A stretch of 64,000 nt of DNA from the NCBI GenBank assembly GCA_018105865.1, contig JACLAT010000149.1, positions 1-64,000 of the forward strand, given 5' to 3'. Within the stretch, counting starts at the first letter, position 1. Each line of letters opens with the position of its first letter. Made by a program: the position numbers and the translations under genes. Positions 44,580 to 57,549 of this stretch are shown piece by piece. The DNA comes from Metaphire vulgaris (Eukaryota; Annelida; Clitellata; Crassiclitellata; Megascolecidae). Under the pieces are notes generated by a model. The model made no database searches. It saw nothing but the letters and a program-made list of their open reading frames with translations, and was not told where the DNA came from.

Positions 44580-46220
44580 TTTAATCTTCATATAACTCAG
44601 CGTCATATCATATAGCATACATATCTTTCTTACACAACTAAATGGAAAGAGCTTTCAAATATTGTTAAGTGTCATGAAATTTTCTATTTGCCTTATAACA
44701 TGGTACTGTATATACTTTAAAAATGTCCGAGCTGTGGACTACCTGGGGGCCAAGATTGTTACCAATTTTAATAGTCTCAAGCTGGTTGATTAGTTGAAGC
44801 ATAAATGTAATTCAGATAACAGTGCACATTGGACAGCATGTAACAATAGTGTCAATGAATCGAATGAATCCGATTGTGACATGTTGCCTTCATCGCAACC
44901 GTGCCCACTATCAGATTCAAAATTGTGTAAGTTCTATCTGTAAGCCTAGTAGCCTAATGATCAACTTTTTGCAGTGTTCTTTAACACACTCTATAAGTTC
45001 TAATTCTCTAATTCTACCAGTGCAGTTCTTTTGGATGTATTCATAATATAATACCGACGTTATCACACGAGTGCACTATTTTATTTCTTTTATTCGAACT
45101 TGTTGCATTGTGTTCGCACTTTGTATACCATTCTAGCCACGTTGCTGCTTCAACTCGTTACAGTACCCGAATATTTTATACAGTACGTAGACCAACGCTA
45201 TGACTGCCTGCATTGTGTTACCTGTGGAAAATCAGTTAACAGTGTTTGCTTTCAGGTCAACCCAAAAGGGCGGGCGGGTCTGCGAAGTCATTGAAAGATG
45301 GGGAGCCGGACCTTAGCAGGAGACAACGTTTGCTCAACAATTTGTCAAATCTCGATTAGGCGGAACATACAAAACATGGATTTAATGGCCTACTCTTAAG
45401 TAATTAGGCATTACCAGCACAGAATTTATACTCAGTGCTAAAAGGTGACTGGTTATGAAAGATTGACTAACCAAATTGTCGCACAGTGATTATCTGTGGG
45501 ATGTGACGCTTCAATTTCTTGAGAAAGAATTAGGTTCATTGGAGTATTTCACTTTCAGTATTATACAGAATACGACTATAAAGCTTTCTTCCATATTAAT
45601 CATTAATTATTGGAAAGTTCACAATAAGGAACAAATTGATTGAGGAAAATGGTGCAGAATTGAATTTCAAACAAACTGGCATATACTATTCGGGATTTCG
45701 CACACAGAATTGAAAAGACAAGTCGATAAAAGGCCGCAAATAAGTTTTTCCTTATGCCAGACTTATGCACGGCAATGTTTATATTAGGGTTGTCAGTATC
45801 TTGTGTTAACAATATAGGATGTTTGACTATGTGATTTATTGTGTTATTTTTACCCTGCAACGCCATTTGGGCTTAAATTCATGGGGGGTGTAGCTTCAGG
45901 CTTGGGGTAGCTTGAGCCATTCCTATAGCTACGTCCCTGCCGATTTAAAACATGATAAAGTGTTAGAGTATACGAAATGTTATGGATAATGAATTCCAGA
46001 TCCCAGGGCCACACATGAAGAAACTACATGTATAGAAGTGCCAATGACTACGAGAATGAAGAACGGCAAATGAAAGTGCTGCCGAATACCTAGTGGAGTG
46101 ATTTGCAGCGTCGGCTACACAGAAAGGCCCGGGGGCCCTGTTCCCCTATCCCTTAATAAATAACTGGGCCCACAGTGGCTCCCTGTTGGATAGGCTAAAC
46201 CAACGTGTCTTAAAGCATTA
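44580..46220. other. No gene recognised
   Basis: AT-rich spacer. A phrase near 45880-45945, ending AGCTACGTCCCTG, looks like one end of a small MITE, but no partner end was found. Confidence 0.45.
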
Positions 46221-46221
46221 T

Positions 46222-46424
46222 AACATATCCAGTGTTTATTCTAGGCCTTCTTAGGGGGGAATTCCCCCCAAGTCTGAAAATTCCCCCAAAATTTTTTTGA
46301 TATGTTGCATGGGTGATGAAAATTTTCCCCCCCCCCCAAAAGCCTGTAGAGACAAACCTTGTCCCCCAAGCATTTCAAAATCCCACCCAATGTGAAGGTG
46401 GCTAGAATAAACACTGAACATATC
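46222..46424. mobile_element. MITE family T copy, 187 bp, perfect TIR and TSD
   Basis: Element 46230-46416 begins CAGTGTTTATTCTAG and ends CTAGAATAAACACTG, a perfect 15-bp TIR. The octamer AACATATC occurs immediately on both sides (46222-46229 and 46417-46424). Its interior is related, in inverted orientation, to the copy at 35935 (CCCC-rich stretch, GACAAACCTTGTCCCCCAA). Confidence 0.85.
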
Positions 46425-46439
46425 CCATAACAAACCTTC

Positions 46440-47424
46440 AGACATTGCAGTGATGGGTAATTGAATTTCTAATTCTAATTAATTAGCTAATGAATTAGCT
46501 ATCTGTCTAATTCTAATTCTAATCAATTACTTCAAAAATTTTGCTAATTCTAATTCTAATTCTAATGAATAGCTTGCTAATTGTAATTGAAAATAACAAT
46601 TAGTTGCATAATTAGCACACTTGCTTGTGTCAAGTGCTCTGGACTCACGATCCAAACTCAAGTGGATAGAGAGTTCTGAGTAAGGATGTTTTGTTCAAGG
46701 ACAAATTAAACTTCAAGTAGACTAAATTCAGTCTCAAAGCAGATAAGCAATACACCTTTTACACCAGCTATGGACAATGACAAATCAGTCACACCTCAAA
46801 TTAAGTCCCACAACGATCTACTTTGATATATGGAAGAAACTAGTTTCAAACTACTGAAATCAACAGAAACTGAAGAGCTCCAAAGTTACTTAGATACTCC
46901 AACCAACATGAAGACTAATTGTATTTCTTTTTGGGAGGACCACAAATTGAACTTTCCCTGTGTATACCAGCTGCATTTGCAGCATCATATTATACCGGCC
47001 ACATCTGCTGCTATTAAAAGATCATTTAGTGCAGATGGATTTATTCTTAATGATAGGAAAAATCGATACCAGCTGCATTTGCAGCATCATATTATACCGG
47101 CCACATCTGCTGCTATTAAAAGATCATTTAGTGCAGCTGGATTTATTCTTAATGATAGGAAAAATCGAAATGCAAAATGCAATTCTGATATACTCTAGAT
47201 TACGGAGGATGAAATTAATTTTTGCCGTTACATTAAAATGCATCGCAATTTTTATCACTGCACTTCTAATTGCTAATTCTAATTAAATTAGAAGGTGTCT
47301 AATTCTAATTCTAATTAATTAGTTGTGCAATTTTGCTAATTCTAATTCTAATTGTAAAATTTTAACTAATTCTAATTCTAATTAATTAGATTAAAAAAGG
47401 CAATTACCCATCAATGATACATTG
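46440..47424 (+). mobile_element. Non-autonomous hAT element, 969 bp, carrying only the hATC domain
   Basis: The element 46448-47416 starts CAGTGATGGGTAATTG and ends CAATTACCCATCAATG, complementary at 15 of 16 positions. Flanks AGACATTG and ATACATTG (7 of 8) are the 8-bp TSD. Frame 46830-47198 encodes SYLDTPTNMKTNCISFWED, then IIPATSAAIKRSFSA-type sequence, the hAT C-terminal dimerisation motif (W..., then PATSAxxxRxFS). A 102-bp piece (46964-47065) is repeated in frame at 47066-47167 with a single difference, so the motif occurs twice. Subterminal regions on both sides are arrays of CTAATTCTAATT units in the same orientation, likely transposase-binding repeats. No catalytic domain is present. 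Confidence 0.85.
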
Positions 47425-47429
47425 ACTAT

Positions 47430-48475
47430 AAAATAATTACTGAGCTGGTCAGGCAGGTCAGCTTACATGTCGACTCTAGTGACGCCACTGATTTATGGTT
47501 ACACAGGTTTAATAAATTACAGAATTTGAAAATTATTCATTAGAACCTTGCACCCCCAAATATTGCCAAGCGACAATGCGCGCCTTCAAACAACCCGCTA
47601 GATACCGACAGTGACACTAGGCTCCATTATGACAGCCACTTATTTTTTGCATAGTTCTAGAGGGATGATTTAATTTCTATCTGGTGCGTATTATTAGTGG
47701 TACTTAATAGTATCATATAGCTTAATACGACAATTAAGGCGCTAGAATATACGCGCATCGTGGGTTGCGTTTCCGTTGACGGATAGAATCGATGCCAGAG
47801 GTTTGCTGGTGGTAAGTTTTCGTCTTTGTGCCTTAAAATGATGTTTTGGATAGTATTTGGTCACCTTTGGTATGTACTTATTTAATGGATATCTTTCCAT
47901 AGCTCATTTTCATATATCACTCTGGTTCGATATGGTTCGTCGAACCAAAATGATAGTAGTTAGCTTAATATCATTTGCGCGTGTCTTCTGCCCAAGTGCC
48001 GTTAACTCTTCCAACACATTAACATCGAATTGATTTTTACTTTTTAACTTCAAGTTGGCGTTTCAAGCCCTAATCGCTAAAAAGAAAGCAAGAATTCCCT
48101 CTCTCAAGGGGGTAATCAAAATGCGCTTCTAATATTTTCCATCGTCATCTTACATATTCCGAATCCTAGTTAAATACTTGTAACGCAACTCACCCTAATC
48201 TTGTATCGTAGGCAGATTTTTCGATCGTTTCGACTTCTGCGGTGTTCAGGAATCAGGACATGTCATCGCCGACTTCGAACGCCATGGAATCGATGCCTTG
48301 AATTGCCTTCATGTTGACTCATCGGGAGTTAGACGCCGAATGAACGCGAGTTACGCGACTCACGCGAGTCCGAGACAGCCCGCCAGGCGACCGTGCTGTA
48401 ATAAGTAAGCAGTCGTATAGCAGCCCAGAGTGCAGTCTTGGTGCAGACCGTCTAGTTCAGCAAGAACAAACGGTG

Positions 48476-48520
<45 letters not shown>

Positions 48521-49980
48521 CTGACACACAAGACGTACTGAGACAGTCTGCCTAATTTGGCCGAATTCGTTCTTCAAGACTACCGCCTAATCTCCCTCTT
48601 CCTTCAGCTGCCCGTGTCTCTGTCAGTTTCTTTAGACACACATACATTCGACAGGATTCGCACATATCACCAATCGTAAACACACAGCCTCTGGCTAGTC
48701 TACTCCTCCTTCTTCCCATTTCTCAGAATTTTGGGAGCTTGGACGGGACTGTGGTTCAACATTTGCATAAATTATCATAAGGGTCCCGTGACAACCCTTC
48801 TTCCCACACTGACCACTGTCTTCAACCTAAACGTACACACACATCCAGCCAACGGTACAACGGCGTCCCAAGGCAATTAAATACCAAAGGCAGGTCAGGA
48901 ACCCTTCTTTTGCATACAGGTCAAGTAGGTGTGGCTATATGACGTCACTGGTTGATTGGAGCGACTGTAATTGCTACTGAGAAACAGCAAGACAGTATAT
49001 AAGAATGTAAATGGTTCCCTTTCTTTTTATAACTAACTTATTTCTGAAACTTCACAGACGTTTCGAAATACCAACCATCTTCCTCTATGAATCTGGTGTA
49101 GCTGATTTTGTAGCTGATTTTGTAAAAGTTTAGATTGAAAACGTTAACTATAAGCAAGAGAATGGTCAAATGGAGGCCCTATGTAAGAATGTTTTAGTTT
49201 GTTTAATTGTCGATTGTTTATCGTTTATTTGCGTTGACACATCACATTATAGTGTTGACATGCTCAAAATAAAGATACTAGTCTTATAAAAAAAATCAGT
49301 TACGAAAACAGCGTTCAATAAAGTCTTGATCTGTAAGGAAAGCAATCACTGATTATCACTGCAAAATGAACATGAGATAAGTGCAGATATTGTAGAGTGC
49401 GAATAATAATGAAAAATTTATAGAAAGTGTGAATATTGAAATTGCTAATTAATTGATTATCGATAGCACCGTTTAATCCACGTTCTACACAGTGTGGCAT
49501 CTTTCGGAAATCGATGGAATGAAACGATGCTCTGAACATCTGTCTTCCACGTGTTATTGCAATTTGCAACGGCACAATTTTGAGGCATTTTATCACATAT
49601 ACACTTAGCCTTACTGTCTATATACTAACTTTTATCAACAAATATAAAAATAACTGTATTCCTTAATATTACAACCAGTGGCGTCATTCACACTTTTCTT
49701 GGGAGGGGCGAGAGATTTTGGAAAATTTTGCCTTGGTATTAAACAGTCTTGACGGCGTCCGATACCACTAACTTCTACAGGCGTAGCCCGGTTCGCCTTG
49801 GCTATCGCTAAATGAAGCATCATTGTACGGACGCAAGGCAATTAAATACCAGTCTTGGTACGGACGGTAGTCGGTACTCATTCCTATCGGCCCATAGTCA
49901 GTGTGGTGCAGCCGGGGCGTGACTCCAAAACCCTTAACACAGCCATGCTCTAGATTCTAGAATTAGGTCAGCAAGGCGCC
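47430..49980. other. No gene recognised; a CA microsatellite and a MITE-like terminus
   Basis: (CA)n lies at 48477-48518. A CpG-richer stretch near 48220-48440 has no coding support. From 49679 the phrase CAGTGGCGTCATTCACAC, then TTTTCTTGGG, matches the start of an insertion-like segment at 56034, so both are ends of one MITE family; the other end was not found. Confidence 0.45.
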
Positions 49981-49983
49981 CCT

Positions 49984-50320
49984 TCCAGAAACGATTGTAG
50001 GACTTTCTCCCTCCTGGACAAAATAACGCCCGAACATTATCCACCCCCCCCCCCCCCCGGTACACCCTTTGAAATGACGAAGCCGGACACAATCCCCCTT
50101 TGTTTTTCTCTATGGACTTTGACCCACACCATAAACCAGACACTAAACACTAACCTAAACGATACTGACGGCAGCCATGGCTTCATATAACCGATAAGTA
50201 CCTTTTAAAAATTAAGCTCTATTACTTCTTTGCCGGGGGATAATGTTCGGGGATTATGTCCGGGGATTAAGTTCGGGGGATTATGTCCAGGGGGGAGAAT
50301 GTCCGTATACCTCCAGAAAC
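49984..50320. repeat. Imperfect large inverted repeat
   Basis: Minus-strand phrases at 49984-50110 (GATTGTGTCCGG, GATAATGTTCGGG, TGTCCAGGAGGGAGAA) match plus-strand phrases at 50231-50320 (GATAATGTTCGGGGATTATG, TGTCCAGGGGGGAGAA). The arms hold GGGGATTATGTCCGG-like minisatellite units, and a C17-18 run lies near 50042-50059. It may be a fold-back element. Confidence 0.5.
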
Positions 50321-50500
50321 ATAGGGCCTTTACTATGGGCAAGCAGAAACCTATCTACACATATACACTCGATTGTCACTTGTTCCTATAATATTAATAT
50401 GTAATGCAATACAAACAAATAGTATGACTGTCACTCATACAATAACGCAAACGTATCGTGATAAAACGTCACAATACCATTTATTGCAACGTTAAAAACC

Positions 50501-50518
50501 CTGACAAGCAAAAAAGGT
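50501..50518 (+). other. TGACAAGCAAAAAAGG motif
   Basis: CTGACAAGCAAAAAAGGT followed by AATCGCC; one of the recurring motif copies in this window. Confidence 0.6.
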
Positions 50519-50549
50519 AATCGCCACCACATTTTGAGGTGTAGCATAG

Positions 50550-50613
50550 TATGCGCACCAGTAGTTTGCGCATCTGGGAGTTTGCGCACTAGGAATTTGC
50601 GCACCAGGGTTAG
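50550..50613. repeat. 15-16-bp tandem repeat, four units
   Basis: TTTGCGCAYYAGGRR-type units recur four times. The repeat abuts the truncated 5' edge of the following LINE. Confidence 0.75.
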
Positions 50614-50615
50614 GT

Positions 50616-51055
50616 GTATATATGGATCAGAAACGTGGATATTAAAAATAGCAGATGAAAATAGACTGTTGGTGGCAGAAATGAGTTGTTTGAGAAAGAT
50701 ATTGGGAGTAAGTAGATTACAAAGAATAAGAAATGAAGACATCAGGAAAAAGGACTGGGGATGAAAGAGACAATAATAGATAAAATCAGAACAAAAAAAC
50801 TTAGATGGTATGGACAAATAAATAGAATGAAAAGCAACAGACTCCCATATAAAGAACTCTACACATACAAAGAAGGAAAAAGGGAAGACCCAGGAAAAAG
50901 TGAATGGATAACATCACAGAAGACTTAGAAAGATTTAGATTGACTTAGAAAGATTCAGATTGACAATAATAGATGGAATGAGATTAACAACGGAAAAAGA
51001 TAAATGGAAAAGTTTTGTCTAGCTATTGCCGCTATTGAGCTGGCAGAAAGCAACT
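50616..51055 (+). mobile_element. 5'-truncated LINE 3' region preceding the GAT tract
   Basis: The frame reads IYGSETWILKIADENRLLVA, then CLRKILGVSRLQRIRNEDI. After a break, IRTKKLRWYGQINRMKSNRL-like sequence, a basic GKREDPG stretch and a final DKWKSFV-like segment follow. This is the familiar tail of RTE/CR1-like reverse-transcriptase ORFs, with a frame change near 50755-50770 and several stops. It runs directly into the GAT tract, which is therefore the element's 3' tail. Confidence 0.65.
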
Positions 51056-52165
<1,110 letters not shown>

Positions 52166-52222
52166 GTTGACAAGTGACTTCCGACTGTTGCGCCCCGGAA
52201 AATATTTTTTGCATGTATAAAG

Positions 52223-52224
<2 letters not shown>

Positions 52225-52282
<58 letters not shown>
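52225..52282. repeat. (TA)n microsatellite
   Basis: Uninterrupted TA. A shorter run lies at about 52517-52539. Confidence 0.95.
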
Positions 52283-52288
<6 letters not shown>

Positions 52289-52892
52289 GTCCACATGGGA
52301 AGCAGACTTTGAAATGAACCTGGAAAATCATGGCATGCATTGAATGATAGTGTCCTGTCTTAGAGTGTTTGTGTGAACGATAGTCGGTTCAACTCGGTTG
52401 TGTGCTGTTGTTTGTTAAAATGTACAGGACGGATTGTGTAATTGTGAATCTGTGAATATTGTATTTTGTATGATGTGGATGTGTAGGAGATGCAAAGACG
52501 AATCAATTTATGCGGATATATATATATATATATATATTTGATTTGGTTGCAATGTCGCCATACAGTTAGGAGTACTGTTCAAAGCATATAAGTACTGTTC
52601 GAGTTATTTTTGGGAATATTGGTAAAAGAGAGAGAAATTTTAAAATTGAGAGAGGACCTGTGTAATATAATAAGTCTATTAAAAGTATAGGCTAAAATGA
52701 TCATTTGGAAAAGAGAATGGGGAAAGGAAACCTAACATTGGATATTATTTTAACGAGAAATAGAATAAAAGGTTGAAAGGGTACATAGCTAAATGATGAG
52801 GTTGTAGGCCTACAGAGTGTGTAACTGTGTATGCGTATGTGTATAATAATGTGATTGGATGTTTGTACAGGTGTTGAGCGTATACAGTGATG

Positions 52893-52896
<4 letters not shown>

Positions 52897-52964
<68 letters not shown>

Positions 52965-52990
52965 CTGTGTGTGTGTGTTTGTGTGTGCAG
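52897..52990. repeat. (AT)n-(GT)n compound microsatellite
   Basis: AT run to about 52934, then GT with GCGCGC and TTTG interruptions. Open frames across it are low-complexity. Confidence 0.95.
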
Positions 52991-53499
52991 TGTTGGAGTT
53001 GTGAAATTTGAGCTGGGGTTGAGGACTGAAATTCAATGCATGACAGAAACTGCATGTACCAGATATGCGATTTTTGGGAGGTTTGCCAAGTTAGCTGGGG
53101 TTCAACCCCTCCAACCCCGGCAACTCCAACCCTGTGTGTGTGTTGAAAGGTGGAAGGGATTTTTGAAATATTGGTGAGGGTCAAAATATCTAAGAGTTCT
53201 TCGCCACCTTTTTGACCTGAGTTTGCCCTGTTCGAGTCCATTGGTATGGGAAGTTGGGAAGAATGCCATGGGGACGGGGGGTAACATGGTAATAATAAAT
53301 GGTTTTCTTGACAGCCTTGGCTTTATTAACTGGAGTAACATGCATGCGTTAGTGGTAGACTAACACACGAAAGAGTTGGTAGGGGATGAATTTGAACTGG
53401 TCTTAGGCGTACTACATAAGTAAGGGTCAAAGTTAGATGATGGGATCTAGGTTACAAATTTTGGATAAGGAATGATTGTAAGTTAGTCGGATCATGAAC
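52991..53499. other. No gene recognised
   Basis: Contains CAACCCC/CAACTCC-rich phrases near 53100-53130. No domain in either strand. Confidence 0.5.
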
Positions 53500-53745
53500 C
53501 CCTTAATCAGGGGCGTCTTTACATGTAAAAATTCGGGCACAGTGCCCGGGGCCCCGCGCATCTAAGGGGCCCCGCGCCGCGCGCAAACTACTTTTTTACG
53601 TAGGATTACTTTTTATTGCTTGTCAACATTCAAAAACGTTGGAGATGACCTTTTTCCTTGTCAACATTGAACTTCACGTCTAGGGCCCCGCAGGCCGCCA
53701 GGTGCCCGGGGCCCCGCACTGGTTAAAGACGACCCTGCCCTTAAT
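53500..53745. mobile_element. MITE, 230 bp, perfect 8-bp TSD
   Basis: Element 53508-53737 starts CAGGGGCGTCTTTA and ends TAAAGACGACCCTG (13 of 14 complementary). CCCTTAAT flanks it exactly on both sides. Inside are paired GGCCCCG-rich arms and a minus-strand relative of the recurring motif (GTTGACAAGGAAAAAGGTCA near 53664-53645). Confidence 0.85.
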
Positions 53746-54790
53746 TGTTATTAAGAAATCCTTGGTCGGATACAAGCTTTAGACAGGCTTTGGACAATAT
53801 ATGCATTTATACAAGATAGGGCCTAATTCTTCCTATCCTATACTGCCATCTAACGTCGATACACAAAGGAGAAGGGTCATCATATAAGGAGTAGATTAAG
53901 CGGCTAGGAATAATAAAATAAGTAGCTACTACGGTACCTGTTTACCTAAAGCACTATAAAAATTTGCGGGATATTATTTGCCTACTTAGCCTACTGTTGG
54001 CAAGATATAATGACAAAAGTGATATTATAAACCATGTCACAAGTTCCCTATAACTGTCAAAAATTAAATTATAGCTAAGCTCGGAGAATGTCTTTGACAA
54101 ATTTCTAGTAAATACTAAATAGGCCATAATTGTAGCCTACACTGACTCGACTAAAATTGCCTTAATATAAGACAGAAAAACTGCACTGACCATACACGCA
54201 ACGGGTTTTGAGATTATGTAATTTAATTAGAAACATTCGAAATTTTAGGACGATAGAATTTGCGAATTAACTGTATTTATTAACTGACGTTATTTTAGGT
54301 CTGTACCGATCAAGCTCTACCCTAGAAAAAGTTACTTTGGAAATCTGTAAGAAACTTTAAAATCAATTTCACTATACATTAAAATTTACTCAAAATGCCC
54401 CATGATCCTTGTAACCCATTCAAATTTTGACCCAAGACTCGTGGGTCGTTGACAATTGAATATATTTGATATCTTTTCAGGGCTTAAGTCTTGTCAGAGT
54501 TAACTCTGTGAACCTGTAAATCCGGTATTCCGGTTTCGTAACCTATTATCGATAATTGTTTCTGTGGCTCCTGTCTGACTTTTGCCTGATTTCTCCATTT
54601 TTGACATTTGCTTATTTATTAGTAAGCAAATATAAAAAAAAACTGCATGGCAGATGTTTCTTTGTCAAGATCTAAGTGACCCAACGAATATTGGTGACTC
54701 ATTTGACCAGTGGTCCATGACCCGCCGACCCAATTCCATCTCTGACCTTGTAATGCTGAAAATAAGCAATTACCTTCCTCACAATGATAA
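53746..54790. other. No gene recognised
   Basis: AT-rich. The only open frames extend into the following CA repeat. Confidence 0.5.
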
Positions 54791-54794
54791 ACAC

Positions 54795-54841
<47 letters not shown>
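54795..54841. repeat. (CA)n microsatellite
   Basis: CA run with one CGCGCG interruption. Confidence 0.95.
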
Positions 54842-54848
<7 letters not shown>

Positions 54849-54889
54849 GTCGTGTCAACCGCAGTCGACACGCAGTGGACAAAGAAAAC

Positions 54890-55270
54890 TCATTCGAACC
54901 GGGGAAAGTCATACGTCAGCATTCCTAGAACGATCTCTGAACTTCCGGGGGTCGCTCTTGTTCCTCGTTCCTTCGGCTCCTCGGTTTTCCCTTCCGCACC
55001 AGAGGCTTAGGGGATGAGGGGGCGTATTAGTGGACGCAGGTAGAAGATGTCGATGGAACGACCCCGACGTCACGCCTTGATTGATCGTTCAGAATCGTCT
55101 GTTGACCGAACAGAGCAGACGACGATGATGCTCAGTCGAATGGCGCGAAAACTATCGAACGCACGACCCGAGCTTTGTTCCATTCGACGCCGACGCAGTT
55201 TCAAAGGTTAAGCTTAAATCGTGCGCTCACATCTCCACTGCTGCCCATCCACTCCAAAGTCACGCACCAA
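54890..55270. other. CpG-richer segment, no gene recognised
   Basis: CpG is clearly more frequent than in flanking DNA (for example CGATGGAACGACCCCGACG). No start, splice or domain evidence. A promoter or an unmethylated repeat is possible. Confidence 0.25.
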
Positions 55271-55281
55271 AGGATACACAA

Positions 55282-55282
<1 letters not shown>

Positions 55283-55316
<34 letters not shown>

Positions 55317-55445
55317 CCTATGTCCGCCTGTCCCACTGTCTGTCTGTCTGTTTGTCACTCTCTCTGCCTGTCCTTCTATCTGTCGGTCTGTTTGTTCCTC
55401 TGTCTGTCCTTTCTGTCCATTCTGTCTGTCTGTCTGTCTGTCCTT

Positions 55446-55486
<41 letters not shown>

Positions 55487-55487
55487 A
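55283..55487. repeat. (CTGT)n imperfect tetranucleotide tract
   Basis: CTGT units with scattered variants. Cys/Leu/Ser-rich open frames here are repeat artefacts. Confidence 0.95.
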
Positions 55488-55922
55488 GGAGTCGTTGTTG
55501 AGTCTAGTTGTCCTAAACCGTGCCAATGGGATCGATGACGTAGAGGGGTTAATCATCGCAGAAGAGATTTGTTCTCAGCGCTGAGCAAATATTTGACATA
55601 TTCCCGATTAGCAGGTTCTTAGCGTCCGATACGCACAAATTCTATCGGGCGATAGTGGAACAGCTGCTGAAATATCGACCTTATTCATCGACCAGAGACC
55701 CTTCCCCTGCGAATGGTGCTCCGCCCCAATCCCACTGGGGTGGAGGGGGCGTTCAAAACGATCCCCCAAAACCGCTAATTCTATGGTTACGGTCGATGTC
55801 CCGTACATTCCACAATCCACATGTAGAATTGTAGATCATCATTATCTAGGCTCCTGGTTTTGACCATAAGGTAAATAATTTCATGCCTAAAACAAAAAAT
55901 ATAGAATCTTCCGAAAATCATC
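55488..55922. other. No gene recognised
   Basis: Mixed sequence between the CTGT tract and the next MITE. The short minus-strand frame 55820-55608 has no domain. Confidence 0.45.
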
Positions 55923-56367
55923 AATATGATCAGTGGCGGCTCCAGGATTTGGCAAGTGGGGGGCCGTTGGGGTGGCAATTTCTAATCATGGGGGCCAACC
56001 ATTTGTTGTTAGGTATGTAGTATTAAGTACAGCGGCGTCATTTCACACTTTTCTTGGGGGCGAGAAAATTTTTTGCCAAATTTTAGGCAATTTTTGCAAA
56101 TTTAGGTAATTTTTGCAAATTTTAGGCATTTTTTGCAATTTTGTTTGCAATTTTGGCAATTTTTGGGCCAATGGTGGCAAATTTGCAATTTTTAAATATT
56201 TTTGGTAAATTTTTATATATAGTATAGTATATATATATATATATATATATAGTATATATATATAGTATAGGGTCTCAACAGAGGGGCCACTGGGGGGCAC
56301 TGGGCAGTATCTCAGTAGGGGAACGGGCCCCCCTGGCCCACCCTGTGGAGCCGCCACTGAGTATGAT
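55923..56367. mobile_element. MITE family G (CAGTGGCGGCTCCA), 429 bp, with nested insertion
   Basis: Element 55931-56359 starts CAGTGGCGGCTCCAGGATTT and ends TGGAGCCGCCACTG (perfect 14-bp TIR). Flanks AATATGAT and AGTATGAT (7 of 8). Compared with the copies at 59176 and 61416 it carries an extra segment from about 56034, beginning CAGCGGCGTCATTTCACAC, that looks like another MITE inserted within, plus (AT)n at 56221-56270. Confidence 0.8.
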
Positions 56368-56659
56368 ACCATATAAATTTTAGAATATTATATCTATATG
56401 TAACATAATTTCAAAGTGATATTGAAACTCATATTAGGCCTACATTGTGTTGAAATCATATAAGTATAAATCGCACTATCGCACACGTTTTAAAGTATAT
56501 TGTCCTGATAATGATTTTCAAACGTGTGTCTATGCTGCCTCCACGATTGAGAACAGATTACATCAGATGTTCTTCTCTTCTCTCTTATCTTGCTTTTCTT
56601 ATCTTCTCTTAGCTGTAACAGACGTCTATGTTTTACTGTACTGTGCGAGAGAGAGAGAG

Positions 56660-56661
56660 AC

Positions 56662-56693
<32 letters not shown>

Positions 56694-56765
56694 CAGAGAC
56701 AGACAGACAAGACTGACAGACAGACACGCAGACAGAGACAGACAGACAAGGACAGAGACGGAGAC
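56660..56765. repeat. (ACAG)n imperfect tetranucleotide tract
   Basis: GAGA start, then ACAG/GACA units with interruptions. Confidence 0.9.
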
Positions 56766-56825
56766 TGATTACTGAATTGCAATGATCGCGTGACGTTTCT
56801 TTTCTACTCATAGAAACCATCACAA

Positions 56826-56915
56826 CAATCAATCAATCAATCAATCAATCGATCGATCGATCAATCAATCAATCAATCAATCGATCGATCGATCGATCGA
56901 TCGATCGATCGATCG

Positions 56916-56965
<50 letters not shown>
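56826..56965. repeat. (CAAT)n/(CGAT)n block-structured tetranucleotide tract
   Basis: Blocks of CAAT and CGAT alternate in the order CAAT, CGAT, CAAT, a longer CGAT block, then a long CAAT block. Directly after it comes AGACTTCTATAGTGCC. Confidence 0.95.
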
Positions 56966-56966
<1 letters not shown>

Positions 56967-56999
56967 GACTTCTATAGTGCCACTATCATAGTGCCTAGG

Positions 57000-57540
57000 G
57001 CATAAGCCGACGGCGCGTCAAATCCAATCGGAATTAGACAGGTCAGCTTCGGTTGCCTTAAGCGCGGAGCGATCGGTTCAGCGTTGTCTCGGTTGCATAC
57101 GTTGCAAAGCGGACGTTGCATCGGCATCGGACAACATTGTTGTTCGCCTCTCGGACGAGATGTAGAGCAGCAGCGCCGGTCGGACGCCGTGTTTCTCGGC
57201 CTCGGCACACGCTCGGAATTAACACACGATCACTGCCGAGAACGATTAACGGCAATTAAGCTTCGCCACCTTTTGACTTACAATATTTTCAGATATTTTC
57301 GAAGATTTTCATTCGATTTTCAAGGGTAAAGACACGGCCTGTTGTCACGGAAACCGTTGCTAAGGACCATGTTCGCAAAGGCCTTGAGGCTATTTGGACG
57401 GCTGTAGTGATTTCGATATTTTAATTAATTTCGATTTGTTTCTAAAAATTCATGGAATAATCCAAAACAATAATAAGCAAATGTTCGATGAAGGTGAGTT
57501 GACTTATATCGAAAGTTAATCGCTGGCAACGAAAGAGCTT
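57000..57540. other. CpG-richer spacer, no gene recognised
   Basis: 57060-57230 is GC- and CpG-richer than its surroundings. Overlapping short open frames on both strands give no domain. Confidence 0.35.
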
Positions 57541-57549
57541 TTAAACTTT

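Noticed and set aside
55175..55556. Cys/Leu/Ser-rich and Asp/Arg/Gln-rich frames on the two strands
   Set aside because: Products of the CTGT tetranucleotide tract.
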